Of a DNA stretch of 64,000 nt, positions 11,560-22,920 are shown piece by piece. The stretch is from Nageia nagi (taxonomy: Eukaryota; Pinophyta): contig JBITNC010000001.1 of the NCBI GenBank assembly GCA_050084985.1, positions 188,728,001-188,792,000 on the forward strand, given 5' to 3'. A program made the position numbers and the translations under genes. Under the pieces are notes generated by a model that saw only the letters and a program-made list of their open reading frames with translations, made no database searches and was not told the DNA's origin. The stretch's first letter is position 1. The number at the start of each line of letters is the position of its first letter.

Positions 11560-14500
11560 TTATGGCAACTTCTGGGGGAAAATTTTGCCTTTATCAAAAG
11601 GAATTTTGAACTCAGTCTGAAAAATAATACCAAAATGAAATTTGTTATCTCAACTATGAACCCCTAAAAATTGCACAACCTTACCCCAACTTGCATGTCT
11701 TTCGGAGAAGTATTTTATTCTCGATTGGGCTAGAGCTATGCTATTCAAAATTTTGTAGGAGATTTGCTCATATTTGTGCAACAGCCACTACAGGACCACT
11801 CCTTTGTTGGCACATTGGTCAAAAAATTCAAACAAATTTGACTCATCAAAAGAAGTCAGTAATAAATCTATATCCTCCACCTTTTGACTATCTTCCTGAA
11901 TGTGTTTCAAAAATTTAGCCTTAGAGATGGGTGAACTATCCTCCTTCCATAATCCTGGAAATCCAGCCTCAGATAATTACCTTATCTCAGCTTTCTAGGT
12001 TTCTACCCCCTACAACTTCTTGATTAAATTATTTTTTATTTCTTGGCACACCCATTTCCCGTAGACTGGGTAGTTAATCATTGAGATTAACTCAACTCTA
12101 TTTCCCACATTTAGGGCTTGAAGCTTCTCATCGGAAATCTCACCCAGCTTTTTATTTGCCCTCTTTGCTAACTTCTCCATGGGGTCAATAGTACTTTCAC
12201 AAAGGCTGACATTTGCCTCTAATTTCTTCAACTCTGAAAAACATAGATCAATGTGATCTTTGAGTTGAATCAGTTATTTAATCCTTGGGGATAATTGCTC
12301 CCAAAATTTTTCTTTTATTTTGATAAATTTTTTTTTATCAACCTTATTAACATTCGAATTCAACTACATCTATGTAATGTTGGCATTTAAATTGCCAATT
12401 ATTGTCTCTCTTACTGCTACTTCAACTGCTTTGGTTGCAATTTCTACATCCTTCTATGCTATGACAACATCTTTATTTGCTAGGCTATCTATAGTCAGGG
12501 TAGCAGCTAAGCTTGCTCTGAGAGTAGCTATATTATTATTTATGGTTTTTAATTTTAGCCATTGAGAATCTAATTATTGCTTCATTGCTTCATTTACCTT
12601 CTGAAGCTTATTATATTTGACCTTTAATTTGGTCAGTTCAAAAATCTTTAAGTCCACAACTGTTTACAATAGCTCATTCTTATCACTCTGGGATATGCTC
12701 TTGGTAAATATCCTTATCCGGGTGTTCATTGTAGACAAATCACTTTGCCCCTCTTAAGGATCTTGGGCAATAGCAACCTCTAAAACTCTACTTTTAGCAT
12801 CCATAGACATTTGGAGCCTCATCGGATTATCAAGTGTTGGGATTTTCTACATTTGCTTCTGCATCCAGGCTTCCTGATTCTACTTCACTTGCTTGTACTG
12901 CTCCATGATCCCACTCACCGATACCTGTTGATCAAATATTGCGATGAATGGGGAGGCCACACTTAGCTCTGGTATGAAAGAGGGTACCACCTGCTAAACT
13001 GGTGTAATAGGGCTAGCTTGACTAGGGCTAGAGACACTGCTACTGATGGGTGTAGGTATAGATGGCTCTGGAGTGGATGATGGAGATGATGATGGTACAA
13101 AAATGACATCGATGGGGGGAGTGATGAGGGGAACTGATGAAAAGGAAGTGGGTTTAGACCATGTGAATGGTGGTGGCAAATTAGGAAGTGGTGGAAGGGT
13201 TGGTGATGGTGGGGATGAAGCAATGACAATGGAAGGTGAATAAGATGAAATGGGGGTGACTGCCAAAGGTGGAATAATTGCCAAGAGATTAGAAGAAACA
13301 ACAGAGATAGGAGGAGGAATAAGAGAAGAAAGTGTATCTATGGGAGTGGAGCTCCTCTTTCTTTTATTTGGTGACTGAGGAGATTTTACAGCCTTTCTCT
13401 TTATTGTATAGACTTTCCCTTACTTTTTTCCCACTTCTTGGGAAGTCTCTAGAGTGGTCTCTCTAGCTTCTTCACTAACTTGCTCTCCAGGGATAGGGGC
13501 TTGAGCTACCTTTGACTATTGTTGCTGCTCCTCTCCACCAAAACTTGCTAAAGAATCATCTGATGAGACATCTATAGGATGCTCAATTTGCCACATCTCC
13601 TCAAATTTGTCATCCAAATCAGACTCCAAAGGGGAAAGCTTATTTTTGGACTCAACTCTATATTGTACAAATGCCGTAATTTTCTCTTCACTCCACTTCT
13701 GAATCCTTAGGGTAGTCAGGGATGCTTTTGAGATGGAGTCTATCTTAGGGTTAAAATTAGCTTTCTTCTCATAAAATCTCATCTATGGAGGTAATAAATC
13801 TTTTAAAAGCAAGTTCTAGGTCATCACCCGGTTTTCACTTGCTGGATTTCTCCACTGCTCAAACTCTGGCCTTATATCTACCTTGAAGCCTAGAGAATTA
13901 GGCTAGCTTCTCAACTTCTTACCGAAAATATCCTTCGGGTCATACAACAAAAATTGGTTTATTTTTTTAAGTCTCAACCCTAGAAGCTTTTGTTCTAGAC
14001 CCTCGTTTCTACCCCTACTCTGCAACACCAAATCATGGACTCTAAGTGGGAGGTTGTAAGTGACCCTCTTCTTCATCGCTATCCCGTACTTAGCATCTAT
14101 GTAGCCCATCTACCTGGTGAACTCCATGCTAAAAACCCAATCTATGACATGAATAGGTACCAAAAAATGAGCCCTTGAAAAACTATACAACCTTATGAAA
14201 GTCCCCTCCTCAACAAAAAAACCAATCTCCTATCTTACCATGTGGCATCCTGAGGTATAGTTGGGAGGCTGGCGATAATCTTGGGATTGCTAGAGCCATT
14301 AAACTCATTGCTAGAAATAAAAAATGCTCTACAAAATTGTAATAATTAGCTCCCGTTCTAACCTCTTCAGTCCATTTATCTATAGATTTGAGGGACCCAT
14401 CCTCACTTTGCTTATTCAGGGTCATTTGAGAAAAATAATCAAAATTCTGATGAATGAAAAACCAAATTAGGTATGGGACAAAAGCAAAATGGGAACCTTC

Positions 14501-14654
14501 CTCTATTCTTCGTAACTGCTCAAAGATCCCATTTGAAATAGCAACTGACCAATTATAAATAATGGGGGATCTAGGGTGGGATATCAGATATGCTATGGTC
14601 AGCTTGCTCAAGGAAATATATCTATCATATTGCTCTCTTGCAGTAATTAACAAC
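11560..14654 (-). pseudogene. G1 post-pol sense ORF, distal part
   Basis: Continuation of the ORF that begins at 24705, cut by C1. Largely open minus-strand sequence with scattered stops. 14653-14210 is a folded-looking region with hydrophobic stretches and a WSVAISNGIFEQLRRIEEG segment; 14109-13516 is basic or acidic. At 13284-12994 lies a roughly 100-residue Pro/Ser/Thr-rich linker. 12900-12010 is Lys/Glu/Leu-rich with heptad-like spacing, probably coiled coil (for example ALNVGNRVELISMI near 12100). The frame reaches a TAA at 11560-11562, at the LTR edge. I do not recognise the protein. No signal peptide or clear membrane span, so an Env-like role is unsupported beyond its position. Confidence 0.6.
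14650..14654. repeat. Target site duplication of C1, left copy
   Basis: ACAAC, repeated at 23902-23906 directly after the 3' LTR. Confidence 0.95.
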
Positions 14655-15153
14655 TGTTAGAATTTGTAATGAAATATTGTGAATTCCTAAACTCCTTGTA
14701 AATTCAATTAATCACTTAAAGGATATGTAGATACCTTAAGGGATTAATTGAATTCTTTATTATGTGTGGACTTTGACCTAACCATGGGGTTAGTTGGTAG
14801 GTTGAAGTTAGGTCACACATTTATTGTAACCCTAACCTTACCCTTGGGTTAAAGGGAGGTTAGGGAGGTACTCTAAAACTATAAATAGAGGGCCTCTCCT
14901 CTTGTAATTCATATCTTAGATTTGGAGTAACATTACTCTACTAGTTTAGGAGAGAGGAAGAAAGAATTGTTGTAAGAGAGGCATAGTTGAGAATAGAGAG
15001 CTAGTTGTGGATGTACTCCCAAGGAGGGAGGAACCACATTACATTGTGTCATATTGTGTGAATGGTGTTAGTAGCTTATTAGATGTTGAATGATGAATGA
15101 TTTAGCTTCCTAGTCTTAGGCCCTTGAGAATTAGATCTAGGCTAATTCCAACA
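14655..15153 (+). repeat. 5' LTR of C1
   Basis: 499 bp, TGTTAGAATT...ATTCCAACA, 99.4% identical by eye to 23403-23901. Confidence 0.97.
14880..14887 (+). promoter_or_regulatory. TATA box in C1 LTR
   Basis: TATAAATA followed by GAGGGCC, 226 bp into the LTR; the expected position for the U3/R boundary would be about 30 bp further on. The same element is present in the 3' LTR. It would drive the genomic RNA. Confidence 0.75.
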
Positions 15154-15155
15154 AG

Positions 15156-15168
15156 TGGTATCAGAGCC
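15156..15168 (+). other. Primer binding site of C1 (initiator tRNA-Met)
   Basis: TGGTATCAGAGCC, two bases after the 5' LTR, is the standard plant PBS complementary to the 3' end of initiator methionine tRNA. It marks where minus-strand DNA synthesis starts. Confidence 0.95.
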
Positions 15169-15957
15169 TTGTTGTGGAAGCTCTTTTGGTGTGGAAGCTA
15201 CATCTTGGAAGTGCTTCATCCTTCTCAAATTTGGAGATCTTAATCCTAATCTTCATTGTGAGGTAAAAGGTTTGCAAAGGTATAACCTTCTATCCTTCTT
15301 TAACTAAGTTCATTATGATACTAATCTTTTGTATGATTATGCTAGCTCAATGTCTTAGCAATACCATAATATATTTTTGCTATTCTCTTCTTACTAACAA
15401 TATTTTATGTTAGTAATCTATTTTTAATGTACAAAGAAAATGTTTTTTTTTCTTTTGAGCAAAAATATATTATGATAGCATCTTATTGAAAAGATTTTTT
15501 TACAATAGTCTTTTGTGAAAAATATCAAAAAAAAAAAAAAAAAGAGAGGAAGGTGCAATTTTTTTTCATATTTTATTGTTAAAATAAAGTGGAGGACTTT
15601 ATTTACAAGTTTTTTTTTTGAAATATTTACATAATTTCTAGAGGCAATTGTTTAAAATTTAAAACAAATATGGGATATTTGCCCTCTCTAATTTTTTTAT
15701 TGTTTAAAGTAAACACAAGTGAAAGTTAATTTATTTTTGCAAAAAGGGGAAGACTAAAAATATAAAATAATGCTCTTAATGAGGTAGCTCTCAAATTTTT
15801 TTATTCAAAGTTTGAATTTTTTTTTGAAGTAGAAGAGCAATATTTTTGAGCAATATTGTTGTATGCATATAAAAATAAAAATTTTTATGTATCAAAAACT
15901 ATACAATATTGGGGGGGGCACAAATTTGAATGGGTCTGTAAATTGTTTGACAAAATG

Positions 15958-16960
15958 CCTCATCTAGATGCAGTCTTGTTTCCTCCTCTGTAATGAGCAC
16001 AGGATATGCACCAACGTATCTTCCTTTGCAAAGGAGATAGGGAGAGGAAAGGTCAGAAGCTAGTCCATTCAAACTGGTGATTTTGAAAGCCCACGGATGA
16101 TTTCCACAGCCAGCCCGTGCCCCTCACGCGTAGGAACTAGACCACCTCGCTGTCTCCTTCGCTGTCTCCCTCTCTACGTTGCAAAGCCTCCTCCTCTCCT
16201 CTGCAGCGGGGAAGTCACGTGAATTGTTTGAATCGATGGATGATGAAGCAAGCGTTACATGGACTACCTGATCGTAGGATCTGCACAAAATGCGAATTGT
16301 TTGACAGAGTACATGTTGCAGATAGTTTCGTGGACTGCTATGGTCAACAGATATGCACCAAATGACTATGTTGAAACGCTCCGCGATGCGATACATGGTG
16401 CAGACAACGATTCATGGACTACTCTACTGCGTCTCCCCTCCTCTTAGTTCCTGGACAGCTAATGATCGTAGGATAGGCATAAAACGGAGGGTCTCCCTCC
16501 TCCCTCACCCTCAGCACTGGCCTCTGTCACCCCCGGACTCCTTCCACGACGTGCAGCAGGCTCCTCCCTCTGCCTACTCCCTCCTCGCGCGAGCTGGCCT
16601 CACCTTCAGCTGTGTCTCCCTCCTCTCCTCGTGTGCTCCTCCTCTCAGTAGACCAGACTCCTCTGAGCTACATCCTCCCTCCACATCTCTGCTCCACTCA
16701 CTTGGACTGCACCTTCTTCCTCCTCTCTCTGCATTGCTCTGCTCATACGCACATTGGCTGCATTTTATGGATTGGAGGATCTGAAACTATGTTTAGTTCC
16801 AGCTTTGCCAAGCAAATGGTCTTCCACCATGATCCTCCTCACATGTGCCATGTGTCAGGAAAACCCACGCTTTGTCTTGGTGAAAGGAGCCTCCATGCAA
16901 GTCCTCCTCCTTCCCACGGTCAAGTTTGATGGCTGCCCATTCCTTCCAAGTCACCTTAAA
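15958..16960 (+). other. GC-rich, CpG-containing block in the C1 leader
   Basis: Composition changes sharply from flanking AT-rich DNA: many CTCC/CCTC runs, and CpGs such as CACGCG, CTCGCGCGAG and CCACGACG. Open frames occur in more than one frame (16353-16784, 16612-16929) and yield Ser/Leu/Pro/Cys-rich products typical of pyrimidine-rich DNA, so I do not call a gene. C2's leader has a purine-rich (plus strand) block at the matching place, so at least part is ancestral. Captured host sequence is an alternative. Confidence 0.5.
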
Positions 16961-17383
16961 TGCCTTAGTTTTGTTTTTTTGACCACCTACATATTTTCAC
17001 TTTCAAAAAGCAACATGTCTTTTTTGTGGAAAGCACAAGGGGGGGTCATATTTTACACCTACTAAGCATTTAATGATTATTGACTTAGGACAAAGCATTA
17101 CAAATCATTTAAAATAGGGGTGTGGGTCTCCTATTGCCACTTGCACACTTATTCCTCTTAAGCATTTTTTTTCCTTGCTTCCAAGTCAATTGCTCCATTA
17201 AATGCCCTTAGGAGTCCTTAGACTCTTTCTCCTATTTTCCTCCACCTTGCATGTTTAAATTAAATGCATATGCACTCTCTAAGCATGGTTAAAAGGGATA
17301 AAACTTTAAGTCAAAAGGGGGGGCCTTGGTATAATTTTTTTACTTACATTTTATCTAGGTGTTGCATATGATGCATAAAACAT

Positions 17384-17697
17384 GCTTAGGACTTAAATTT
17401 TTAATGCATGATGCATGCTTACTTAAAATTTTAAGTCATGATAGAATGCATGTTATAAGTATGCTTAGGACTTAAATTTTTAATGCATGATGCATGCTTA
17501 CTTAAATTTTAAGTCATGATAGAATGCATGTTATAAGTATGCTTAGGACTTAAATTTTTAATGCATGATACATGCTTACTTAAATTTTAAGTCATGATAG
17601 AATGCATGTTATAAGTATGCTTAGGACTTAAATTTTTAATGCATGATGCATGCTTACTTAAATTTTTAAGTCATGATACAATGCATGTTATGAATTA
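17384..17697 (+). repeat. Four-copy 78-bp tandem repeat in C1 leader
   Basis: Units start with GCTTAGGACTTAAA at 17384, 17463, 17541 and 17619 (spacing 79, 78, 78). They are nearly identical apart from a TGCATG/TACATG change in unit 3, an A/T-run length difference, and drift at the end of unit 4. Each contains GCATGATGCATGC and ATGCATG palindromes. Confidence 0.92.
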
Positions 17698-18490
17698 AAT
17701 ACTAAGTAGGACTTAGTTCTTTGTTTAATTCATTAAGTGCTTGAATAAAGTAAGAAAAATATGAACAATGTAAAAGTCCTTTAGGGGTTAGAAAAAAACC
17801 CATTGGACTCAATTTTTTGGCCTCTTAAGGTTTCAAGTTCGTGTGGATGGAGTATTTTTTTTACCTTACTTTATATTTTGTGCACATTTGCTTATACTTG
17901 CAATACGCAAAAATTTGAAAAGTAACCCCTAAAATGAATACATCCGCACGTATTTTCCACAACATGACTTGTTTGGGGAGCCATGAGGTGAGGACAGGGT
18001 AGACTGGAGCCCTTTTAGTCCGAAGAACCAAGTGGTGGTAAGTCCGTCTTAATTGCCCCTAAGACCTCTGTTGGATTGGACATAACTCTATTAGGTGGAC
18101 AGGCATGTGTGTAGTGATACCACATGTCCGCACGTCCATTCAGGGATTATCCTGATAACCTAGGAGGAAAACTGAAAACCTTAATCAAGATAATTAAAAT
18201 GGCCGGTCCAAGATACGTCGGATCCTTGGAAAATAGTAAGTACTTCTCCTTGTGAGAGTATATCACTGACCAAGGTGAACTGGTTGAGGACTGGTAGTAC
18301 TTGGGCTCCTCTTGTGTGGGCATCCAGGTGAAGGCCTAATTCTATACAAGAAAACAACCCCAACTTTATTCCTCTACGGATCGTGGTTATAAGTTTGCAC
18401 ATGTGGGACATGTTTACTTATGTTTGATTTGTATAGATGGAAACTTGTAAAAATTTGCATTCTTATTGCATATTTATTTTTGTACAGACA

Positions 18491-21400
18491 ATGGTTGAAA
18501 ACTTCATACCCAAGCACATACTCGACGGTTCCAACTACGGCATATGGGAACCTCGTATGAGAGCTGAGTTACAGGCAAGGAAGCTGTGGCAGATAGTAAA
18601 TGAAGATCTAGTTGCTCCTACAGATGAGAAGGCCCTTGAAATTTACAACTCAAAGAATGAGTTAGCCACCTCAATGATCTATCGTGCAGTTTCAGATGAC
18701 ATCCTTCTCATGATTTCTTCCTCGACATCAGCAAAAGAAGCTTGGGATAGACTAAAGAAAATTTACCTTGGGTCCAAATTTTCAAGAAGGTTCACCGTTC
18801 TACAAAAGTTGTTGCAATATCGTCAAGGAGAAGATGAAAGTGCCTCAATCTACTTGAACAAAATCATTGACCTCAGGACACAACTTGTTGGCTGTGGGTG
18901 CGACTGGATCAATGATGAGTTCATGGTCTTCATTATTCTTCAAAGCCTCTCTACAAAGTTCAGTAACTTTGTCACAGTTATGGAAACAAGGCTCGATGAT
19001 GAAGAAGATGTCATCTCACTTGACAACCTCTCTAGACTCCTTCTGAAGCATGAGGAAACGTTGAATAAGAAAATGTTGAACCCTTCTCCAAAGGACAATC
19101 ACATTGCTCTAGGAGCAACTAAAACTCCTTTCAAGAAGAAGTTCAAACATTACAAAGATAACAAATCCTCATCCTCCTTCAGAAAGTATGAGAAAAAGGG
19201 CAACAACAATAGCAACTTCAAGCAAAGGAACGACAAAGCTGGATCAAGCAATCCAACACCTACAGAAAAGTTTGATGGAAATTGTAACTTTTGTGGCATC
19301 TTTGGTCACAAAGAGTATGATTGTCGCAAAAACAAATATGCTCAAAAAGGCAAGGGACATGCAAATGTGAAACATTTCAATAATACAAAGAAGAACAAGC
19401 ATGCTGCTTCTGTTGCCTACTACTCTACGACTCAAACTATTTCAAATGATTGGATTGTTGATTCAGGATGCACTAATCACATGTGTTATGAAAAGGATAA
19501 GTTTGAAAACTTTCATAAGTACCAAAAGGATGCAGTTGTGATTGGTGACAATACAGTGCTTGATGTTCAAGGAATAGGGAGTGTGAAGATTCATGGAAAG
19601 GTTCTAGATAATGTCTTTTATGTACCTAAACTAAGGATGAATCTTATCTCAGTAATTCAGATTACAAGGAAAGGATACTCATTTGAGTTTACCTCACACT
19701 CCTGGTGCATTAAGAAAGGACTTGCCACCTTCATGAAAGGATCAGTAAAAGATGACCTTTATATCGTGGATCAAGTTCCTTCAAAGATATGTCTTGCTGC
19801 AAATGTTTGTTCAAAGGGAAATCTTTGGCATCATCGATTAGGACACCTTAACCACAAGAGTATTAAAGATATGAAAAATCATGAACTTGTGGAAGGTTTA
19901 CCTAATATTACACCCACAATTGGTCTTTGTGAAAGGTGCATTCTTGGAAAGATGAATAGGCAAAAGTTTGACAAAGATAAAGCAACTCGGGCTACTCGTC
20001 CTCTTCAGCTTGTGCATTCAGATTTGATGGGTCCGTTTCAGACTAAGTCCCTAGGGGGAGCTTCTTATGTTCTGACCTTCATTGATGATTTCAGTAGGAT
20101 GACATTTGGTTATCTACTTGAGCACAAGGATCAAACTTTTGACAGGTTCAAAGATTTCAAGGCACTTGTTGAAAATCAAACTGATTTCAAAGTCAAGATG
20201 CTAAGATCTGATAATGGGGGTGAGTATAATAGCAATGAGTTTAACGACTATTGTGTTAAACATGGGATCAAGAGGCAATTCACGATCCCTTACACCCCTC
20301 AGCAAAATGGAGTTGCTGAAAGGAAGAACCGCACCATTATGGAAATGGCAAGGTGCATGTTGGGTAACCTTCCTAGTTTCTTATGGGGTGAAGCTATTCA
20401 CACTGCTATTCACACCCTAAATCGGTGTCCTACTAAAGCAGTTGAAGGTAAAACTCCGTATGAAGCATGGACAGGAAAGAAACCTAACATCTCACACTTC
20501 AGGGTCTTTGGGTGTGATGCATTTGCCTTCATTACTTCAGAGAAAAGAAAGAAGTTGGATCATAGATCAGAAAAATGCATCTTTGTAGGGTATGACAATC
20601 AACATAGAGGTTACAGGCTATACTCCTCATCCAGTAAAATAGTCTTTGTTTCTAGGGATGTCAAGTTCAATGAACTTCCTGAGGATTCGCCTTCTCATGA
20701 TGAGGTATCTGCTTCAGATGATTTTTCATCTGCTCCTACCTGGTTGGATGATAATGTAGAGAAGTCACCACAAGAGCAAAATTCTCCAGCTCAGAGAATT
20801 ACAAGAAGTATGACCTTGAACAAATCCTTATTTGCCAAAATTGATAATATGAATGAGCCATCAACTTTCAAAGAAGCTTCCAAGCAAGAGTGCTGGATGG
20901 AAGCTATGAAAGTTGAGTATGAGGCGCTCATGAAAAATGAAACTTGGGATTTGGTTCCTTATCCCAATGCGAAAAATGTGATTGGAAATAAATGGATATA
21001 CAAGGTCAAGTACAATTCTGATGGAGAAATTGAGAAATACAAAGCAAGGTTAGTGGCCAAAGGATTCGCTCAGCAATATGGTATTGATTATGAGGAAACC
21101 TTTGCTCCTGTGGCCAAGATGCCTACTGTCAGGATCATCCTTGCTCTTTCTACAGCTCAAGGTTGGAAAGTTTTTCAACTTGATGTCAAGAGTGCCTTTC
21201 TCAATGGTGACTTGGATGTTGAAATCTACATGAATCAACCAGAAGGATTTATTCCCGAAGGAAAAGAGTCTCTTGTATGCAAGCTAAAGAAGTCTTTGTA
21301 TGGACTTAAACAAGCACCTAGAGCATGGTACAAGAAAATTTCAGGATTCTTTGCAGATATTGGTTTTTCTAAGTGCTTCTCTGACTCAGATCTCTATGTA

Positions 21401-22402
21401 CTCAATCAAGGAAAAGACGTGGTCTTAATTCTCCTTTATGTGGATGATCTTCTCATAACAGGTAACAATATTGAAATCATCCAAGAGTGCATATCCAAAC
21501 TAAAGGCAACATTTGAAATGACTGATCTAGGTCTATTGCATTACTATCTTGGGATGCAAGTGTACCAATACAAAGATTGTACTTATCTTAGTCAATCTAA
21601 GTATATATCAGACATCTTGCAAAAGTTTGGAATGGAAGAGTGTCGATATGCTGCAATACCTATTTCTCCTGGAATCATTGTATCACTGAGCTCAGATTCT
21701 CAATTGGCAGATGCTACAGCTTATAGGCAATTGATCGGTAGTCTTCTGTATTTGACTATCTCTCGGCCTGATATTGCCTTTGCAGTGAATCTGATGGCAC
21801 GATTCATGCAAAAACCATATGTTGAGCACCTCAACGCTGTTAAGCAAATCTTGAGGTATGTGGCAGGGACTAAGGATCTTGCTCTTAAGTATTCCAAAGT
21901 GCCCTCGATTATTCTCTCAGGGTTCTCAGATTCTGATTATGGGGGAGATAGAGATGATAGAAAGTCAACCTCTGTATATGTGTTCAGCATTGGTTCAGGT
22001 GCTATCTCTTGGGCTTCCAAGAAGCAACCTACTGTGACTCTTTCTACCACCGAAGCCGAATATCGAGCCATGTCTGTTGCCGCTCAAGAAGCTATTTGGC
22101 TAAGGCATCTTCTGAACGAAATTGGGTATAAGCAAAATGACCCATCTCTTATTTCTTCAGACAATCAATCGGCTATCTCTTTGGCTAAGAATCCTGTGTT
22201 CCATCAGAGAACCAAGCATGTGGAAATCCAAGCCCATTTTATCAGGGAGAAGGTACTAGATGACATCATACACTTGCAGTATTGTCCATCTACTGAAAAC
22301 TCCGTTGATTTGTTCACCAAGCCCCTTCCTGAAGCTCAGTTTAGCAAGCTTAGGGATTCTCTCGGGTTGGTGAAGTTGCCCTCAAGGGGGAGTGAAGCTT
22401 GA
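18491..22402 (+). CDS. Copia Gag-Pol polyprotein (intact)
   Basis: 1303 codons without a stop. The frame is open from 18437, but I choose the ATG at 18491: its context is ACAATGG and it aligns with the C2 gag start. Order: gag N-terminal helical domain; zinc knuckle CNFCGIFGHKEYDC at residues 265-278; aspartic protease with DSG at 324; integrase zinc region (HH near 447, CERC near 480). The integrase core triad is Asp511, Asp574 and Glu610 (D-X35-E). Reverse transcriptase carries YVDD at 983-986, and RNase H includes SDSDYGG, TEAEY and SDNQSA near 1146-1224. Integrase before RT is the Copia order. All catalytic residues I can locate are present. The polyprotein would copy RNA to DNA in cytoplasmic particles and integrate it in the nucleus. 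Confidence 0.97.
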   Translation: MVENFIPKHILDGSNYGIWEPRMRAELQARKLWQIVNEDLVAPTDEKALEIYNSKNELATSMIYRAVSDDILLMISSSTSAKEAWDRLKKIYLGSKFSRRFTVLQKLLQYRQGEDESASIYLNKIIDLRTQLVGCGCDWINDEFMVFIILQSLSTKFSNFVTVMETRLDDEEDVISLDNLSRLLLKHEETLNKKMLNPSPKDNHIALGATKTPFKKKFKHYKDNKSSSSFRKYEKKGNNNSNFKQRNDKAGSSNPTPTEKFDGNCNFCGIFGHKEYDCRKNKYAQKGKGHANVKHFNNTKKNKHAASVAYYSTTQTISNDWIVDSGCTNHMCYEKDKFENFHKYQKDAVVIGDNTVLDVQGIGSVKIHGKVLDNVFYVPKLRMNLISVIQITRKGYSFEFTSHSWCIKKGLATFMKGSVKDDLYIVDQVPSKICLAANVCSKGNLWHHRLGHLNHKSIKDMKNHELVEGLPNITPTIGLCERCILGKMNRQKFDKDKATRATRPLQLVHSDLMGPFQTKSLGGASYVLTFIDDFSRMTFGYLLEHKDQTFDRFKDFKALVENQTDFKVKMLRSDNGGEYNSNEFNDYCVKHGIKRQFTIPYTPQQNGVAERKNRTIMEMARCMLGNLPSFLWGEAIHTAIHTLNRCPTKAVEGKTPYEAWTGKKPNISHFRVFGCDAFAFITSEKRKKLDHRSEKCIFVGYDNQHRGYRLYSSSSKIVFVSRDVKFNELPEDSPSHDEVSASDDFSSAPTWLDDNVEKSPQEQNSPAQRITRSMTLNKSLFAKIDNMNEPSTFKEASKQECWMEAMKVEYEALMKNETWDLVPYPNAKNVIGNKWIYKVKYNSDGEIEKYKARLVAKGFAQQYGIDYEETFAPVAKMPTVRIILALSTAQGWKVFQLDVKSAFLNGDLDVEIYMNQPEGFIPEGKESLVCKLKKSLYGLKQAPRAWYKKISGFFADIGFSKCFSDSDLYVLNQGKDVVLILLYVDDLLITGNNIEIIQECISKLKATFEMTDLGLLHYYLGMQVYQYKDCTYLSQSKYISDILQKFGMEECRYAAIPISPGIIVSLSSDSQLADATAYRQLIGSLLYLTISRPDIAFAVNLMARFMQKPYVEHLNAVKQILRYVAGTKDLALKYSKVPSIILSGFSDSDYGGDRDDRKSTSVYVFSIGSGAISWASKKQPTVTLSTTEAEYRAMSVAAQEAIWLRHLLNEIGYKQNDPSLISSDNQSAISLAKNPVFHQRTKHVEIQAHFIREKVLDDIIHLQYCPSTENSVDLFTKPLPEAQFSKLRDSLGLVKLPSRGSEA

Positions 22403-22462
22403 ACTTTTGTTAGTGATGACAACTTCACCTCTAAGAGGCTTCTCTTTTGTTGTACATTCCAG

Positions 22463-22920
22463 ACCTCCGTGGTGAGTTTGCTCTGCGTGAGAAACTCGTT
22501 GTACAACTGTTGTTATATAGTGTTGATTATTTTACACCTCCGTGGTAAGTTTGGTCTGCGTGACAAACTTGTTGTACATTTTATACCTCCGTGGTGAGTT
22601 TGCTCTGCGTGAGAAACTCATTGTACAATTTTTTGAGCATATAATTAATATACCTCCATGGTAAGTTCACTCTGCATGATGAACTTGTTCTACATTCTAT
22701 ACCTCCGTGGTGAGTTTGCTCTGCGTGAGAAACTCATTGTACAATTTTTATGCTCTATACCTCCGTGGTGAGTTTGCTCTGCGTGAGAAACTCGTTGTAC
22801 AACTTTTTGAGCATATAATTAATATACCTCCATGGTAAGTTCGCTCTGCGTGACGAACTTGTTGTACATTCTATACCTTCGTGGTGAGTTTGCTCTGCGT
22901 GAGAAACTCGTTGTACAATT
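22463..22920 (+). repeat. Eight tandem hairpin repeats downstream of C1 pol
   Basis: Core ACCTCCGTGGTGAGTTTGCT continuing to a 3' arm and GTTGTACA occurs eight times; the 30-base hairpin cores start at 22471, 22544, 22593, 22660, 22709, 22767, 22834 and 22883. Four arm types all keep pairing: GAGTTT/AAACTC (copies 1, 3, 5, 6, 8), AAGTTTG/CAAACTT (copy 2), AAGTTCA/TGAACTT (copy 4) and AAGTTCG/CGAACTT (copy 7). Loops are close to CTCTGCGTGA. Paired changes at three stem positions argue for selection on, or copying of, the structure. Confidence 0.9.

Larger units (their letters stand above)
15169..18490 (+). other. Long 5' leader of C1
   Basis: About 3.3 kb between PBS and the gag start, far longer than the few hundred bases usual in Copia. 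It contains poly-A and poly-T runs (15520-15880), a GC- and CpG-rich block (about 15958-16960), and four 78-bp repeats (17384-17697). The final part (17900-18430) is conserved with C2. Short open frames at 16124-17065 lie in the pyrimidine-rich block and have no recognisable product. Many upstream ATGs precede gag, so translation may need splicing, an internal start or reinitiation; the sequence does not show which. Confidence 0.75.

Noticed and set aside
14655-15170. tRNA-Met gene near TGGTATCAGAGC
   Set aside because: Only the primer-binding complement of the tRNA 3' end is present; there is no cloverleaf.
16353-16929. Overlapping open frames of 105-143 codons in the C1 leader
   Set aside because: Pyrimidine-rich DNA lacks stops in several frames; products are low-complexity Ser/Leu/Pro and no homologue is recognisable.
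17384-17697. Regularly spaced repeats resembling a CRISPR array
   Set aside because: Units are contiguous 78-bp tandem copies without unique spacers, lying in the leader of a eukaryotic retrotransposon.
22463-22920. Palindromic repeats with spacers resembling a CRISPR array
   Set aside because: The intervening sequences are themselves repeated, no cas genes are near, and the context is a Copia 3' UTR.
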